Both the position numbers and the translations under genes were made by a program. From assembly GCA_038232515.1 (NCBI GenBank), contig JBBSHS010000013.1, positions 1 to 42,266 on the forward strand: a stretch of DNA of 42,266 bases. The letters are read 5' to 3'. The DNA is from JBBSHS01 sp038232515. GTDB taxonomy: Bacteria > Actinomycetota > Acidimicrobiia > Acidimicrobiales > JAUJNH01. Under the pieces are notes generated by a model. The model was not told the DNA's origin. It saw nothing but the letters and a program-made list of their open reading frames with translations, and searched no databases. Position 1 is the first letter of the stretch. The number at the start of each line of letters is the position of its first letter. Shown here one piece after another: positions 41,654-42,266 of the stretch.

Positions 41654-42011
41654 GACGGTGAGTCGGCTGGGTGGTCGCGGCGCCGCATCGACGGCGTCGA
41701 GGAAGGTCGGGGCTCCACAGGGCAGGGTGCTGGCGAGAGGCCAGTCGGAGTGATCCGCAGGAAAGTGCCACAGAGAGAAGACCGCCGATGGCCGAAGGGG
41801 CAGACCCGCAGGCACAGGCAAGGGTGCAACGGTGCGGTAAGAGCGCACCAGCGTCCGGGGCGACCCGGACGGCTCGGCAAACCCCACCCGGAGCAAGGTC
41901 GAACAGAGGGCGGCTGGCCCGGCCGATGCCTTCAGGTAGACCGCACAGATGGATGGCCACCGGGCGCCGGGAGGCGCTCACAGAACCCCGCCTACAGGCC
42001 GGCTCACCGTC
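41654..42011 (+). ncRNA. rnpB: RNase P RNA (bacterial type A)
   Basis: Recognised by conserved blocks in order: GAGGAAGGTCGGGGCTCC, CAGGGCAGGGTGCTGG, GAAAGTGCCACAGAGAGAAG, GGTAAGAGCGCACCAGCG, AAACCCCACCCGGAGCAAGG, AGATGGATGGCCAC and ACAGAACCCCGCCTACAGG. The ends form helix P1: GACGGTGAGTCGGCTGG near 41654 against the final GGCCGGCTCACCGTC. The RNA cleaves the 5' leader of pre-tRNAs. Between GGTAGACCGCA and AGATGGATGGCC the usual P18 hairpin is missing. It lies 51 bases after rmuC. Confidence 0.93.
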
Positions 42012-42017
42012 ACTACC

Positions 42018-42039
42018 CCCGCCTGACCTGCGGGTTTGT
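42018..42039 (+). terminator. rnpB terminator
   Basis: CCCGC (42018-42022) and GCGGG (42030-42034) form a stem with a 7-base loop, followed by TTTGT. It sits 6 bases past the P1 end of rnpB, the expected place for its intrinsic terminator. Confidence 0.7.
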
Positions 42040-42056
42040 CCTCTCCGGTCCCCCTC

Positions 42057-42100
42057 TAGTCCTCAATTAGTCCTCAATTAGTCCTCAATTAGTCCTCAAT
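42057..42100. repeat. Four perfect 11-bp tandem repeats
   Basis: TAGTCCTCAAT is repeated four times without error, each beginning exactly one unit after the last. The last copy runs into TTTTT and GAGGAC, so GTCCTC (42092-42097) can pair with GAGGAC (42107-42112). The unit is AT-richer than its surroundings. A related 11-bp period, CAGCTAACGA, recurs twice at 42162-42182. Confidence 0.9.
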
Positions 42101-42112
42101 TTTTTCGAGGAC

Positions 42113-42266
42113 GCGCCAGCACGCGACGGCAGAGGGGGCGGCACGCGATGACCCGCACTGACAGCTAACGACCAGCTAACGAGGCTCACCCGGGACAGCG
42201 TGGAGGCCGGCCGGCGTACCCCGACCGAAGGCTTCGTCGACCGCGCTCCGCGTTCGGTCCTCCGAG
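42113..42266. other. Gene-free window end after the repeats
   Basis: I see no complete gene. CAGCTAACGA occurs at 42162-42171 and 42173-42182. A GTG near 42200 opens a plus-strand frame that runs off the window end, but it is too short to judge. Confidence 0.4.

Noticed and set aside
42200..42266. A GTG-opened frame running off the right end
   Set aside because: Only ~22 codons, no ribosome-binding site, and competing minus-strand frames; cannot be judged.

Overview
The window looks like a chromosomal stretch from a very GC-rich actinobacterium. WhiB, SepH, DUF3039, a PimB-type mannosyltransferase, a probable F420/flavin PPOX oxidoreductase, a B12-dependent ribonucleotide reductase and an HspR/HAIR-type heat-shock promoter all point to Actinomycetota. 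The mix fits an uncultured Acidimicrobiia-like lineage, but that class assignment is inference. The first ~140 bases are pure G/C homopolymer blocks and are probably an assembly edge. I see no transposon, prophage, CRISPR array or tRNA gene.

Layout. 0.5-6 kb: an Mrr-N/EVE-like zinc-ribbon protein, a HemD-like protein, an acyl-CoA synthetase and aminopeptidase P. 6-11 kb: class II ribonucleotide reductase nrdJ with DUF2786 and DUF3039 genes downstream. 11-16 kb: threonylcarbamoyl-AMP synthase, a MarR regulator divergent from glpK with a perfect palindrome between them, then leuA behind a complete attenuation leader (promoter, 14-residue Leu-rich peptide, intrinsic terminator). 16-19 kb: ROK glucokinase, aminotransferase and ACT-domain genes. 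19-25 kb: hsp20 with a HAIR operator, then sepH-pimB-membrane protein-SRPBCC on the minus strand and small zinc-binding proteins. 25-31 kb: whiB-trpD, glpD overlapping an alkyl-DHAP-synthase-like flavoprotein, and an ArsC-like protein.

31-41.6 kb is the most interesting part. It is a tight minus-strand run of herA, sbcD (Mre11), sbcC (Rad50), a NurA-like nuclease, ku and a patatin phospholipase. A 73-nt inverted repeat lies before herA and a hairpin follows the patatin gene. rmuC lies divergently just beyond. Archaeal-type end-resection partners, the bacterial NHEJ end binder and a lipase thus share one apparent transcription unit. RNase P RNA (rnpB) closes the window. It seems to lack helix P18 and is followed by a terminator and four perfect 11-bp tandem repeats.

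The genes suggest an aerobic heterotroph that uses glycerol (glpK, glpD), phosphorylates glucose, makes leucine and tryptophan, and makes PIM-type lipids. Two separate glycerol loci, one with an ether-lipid-like enzyme, hint at a link between glycerol-phosphate metabolism and membrane lipids.
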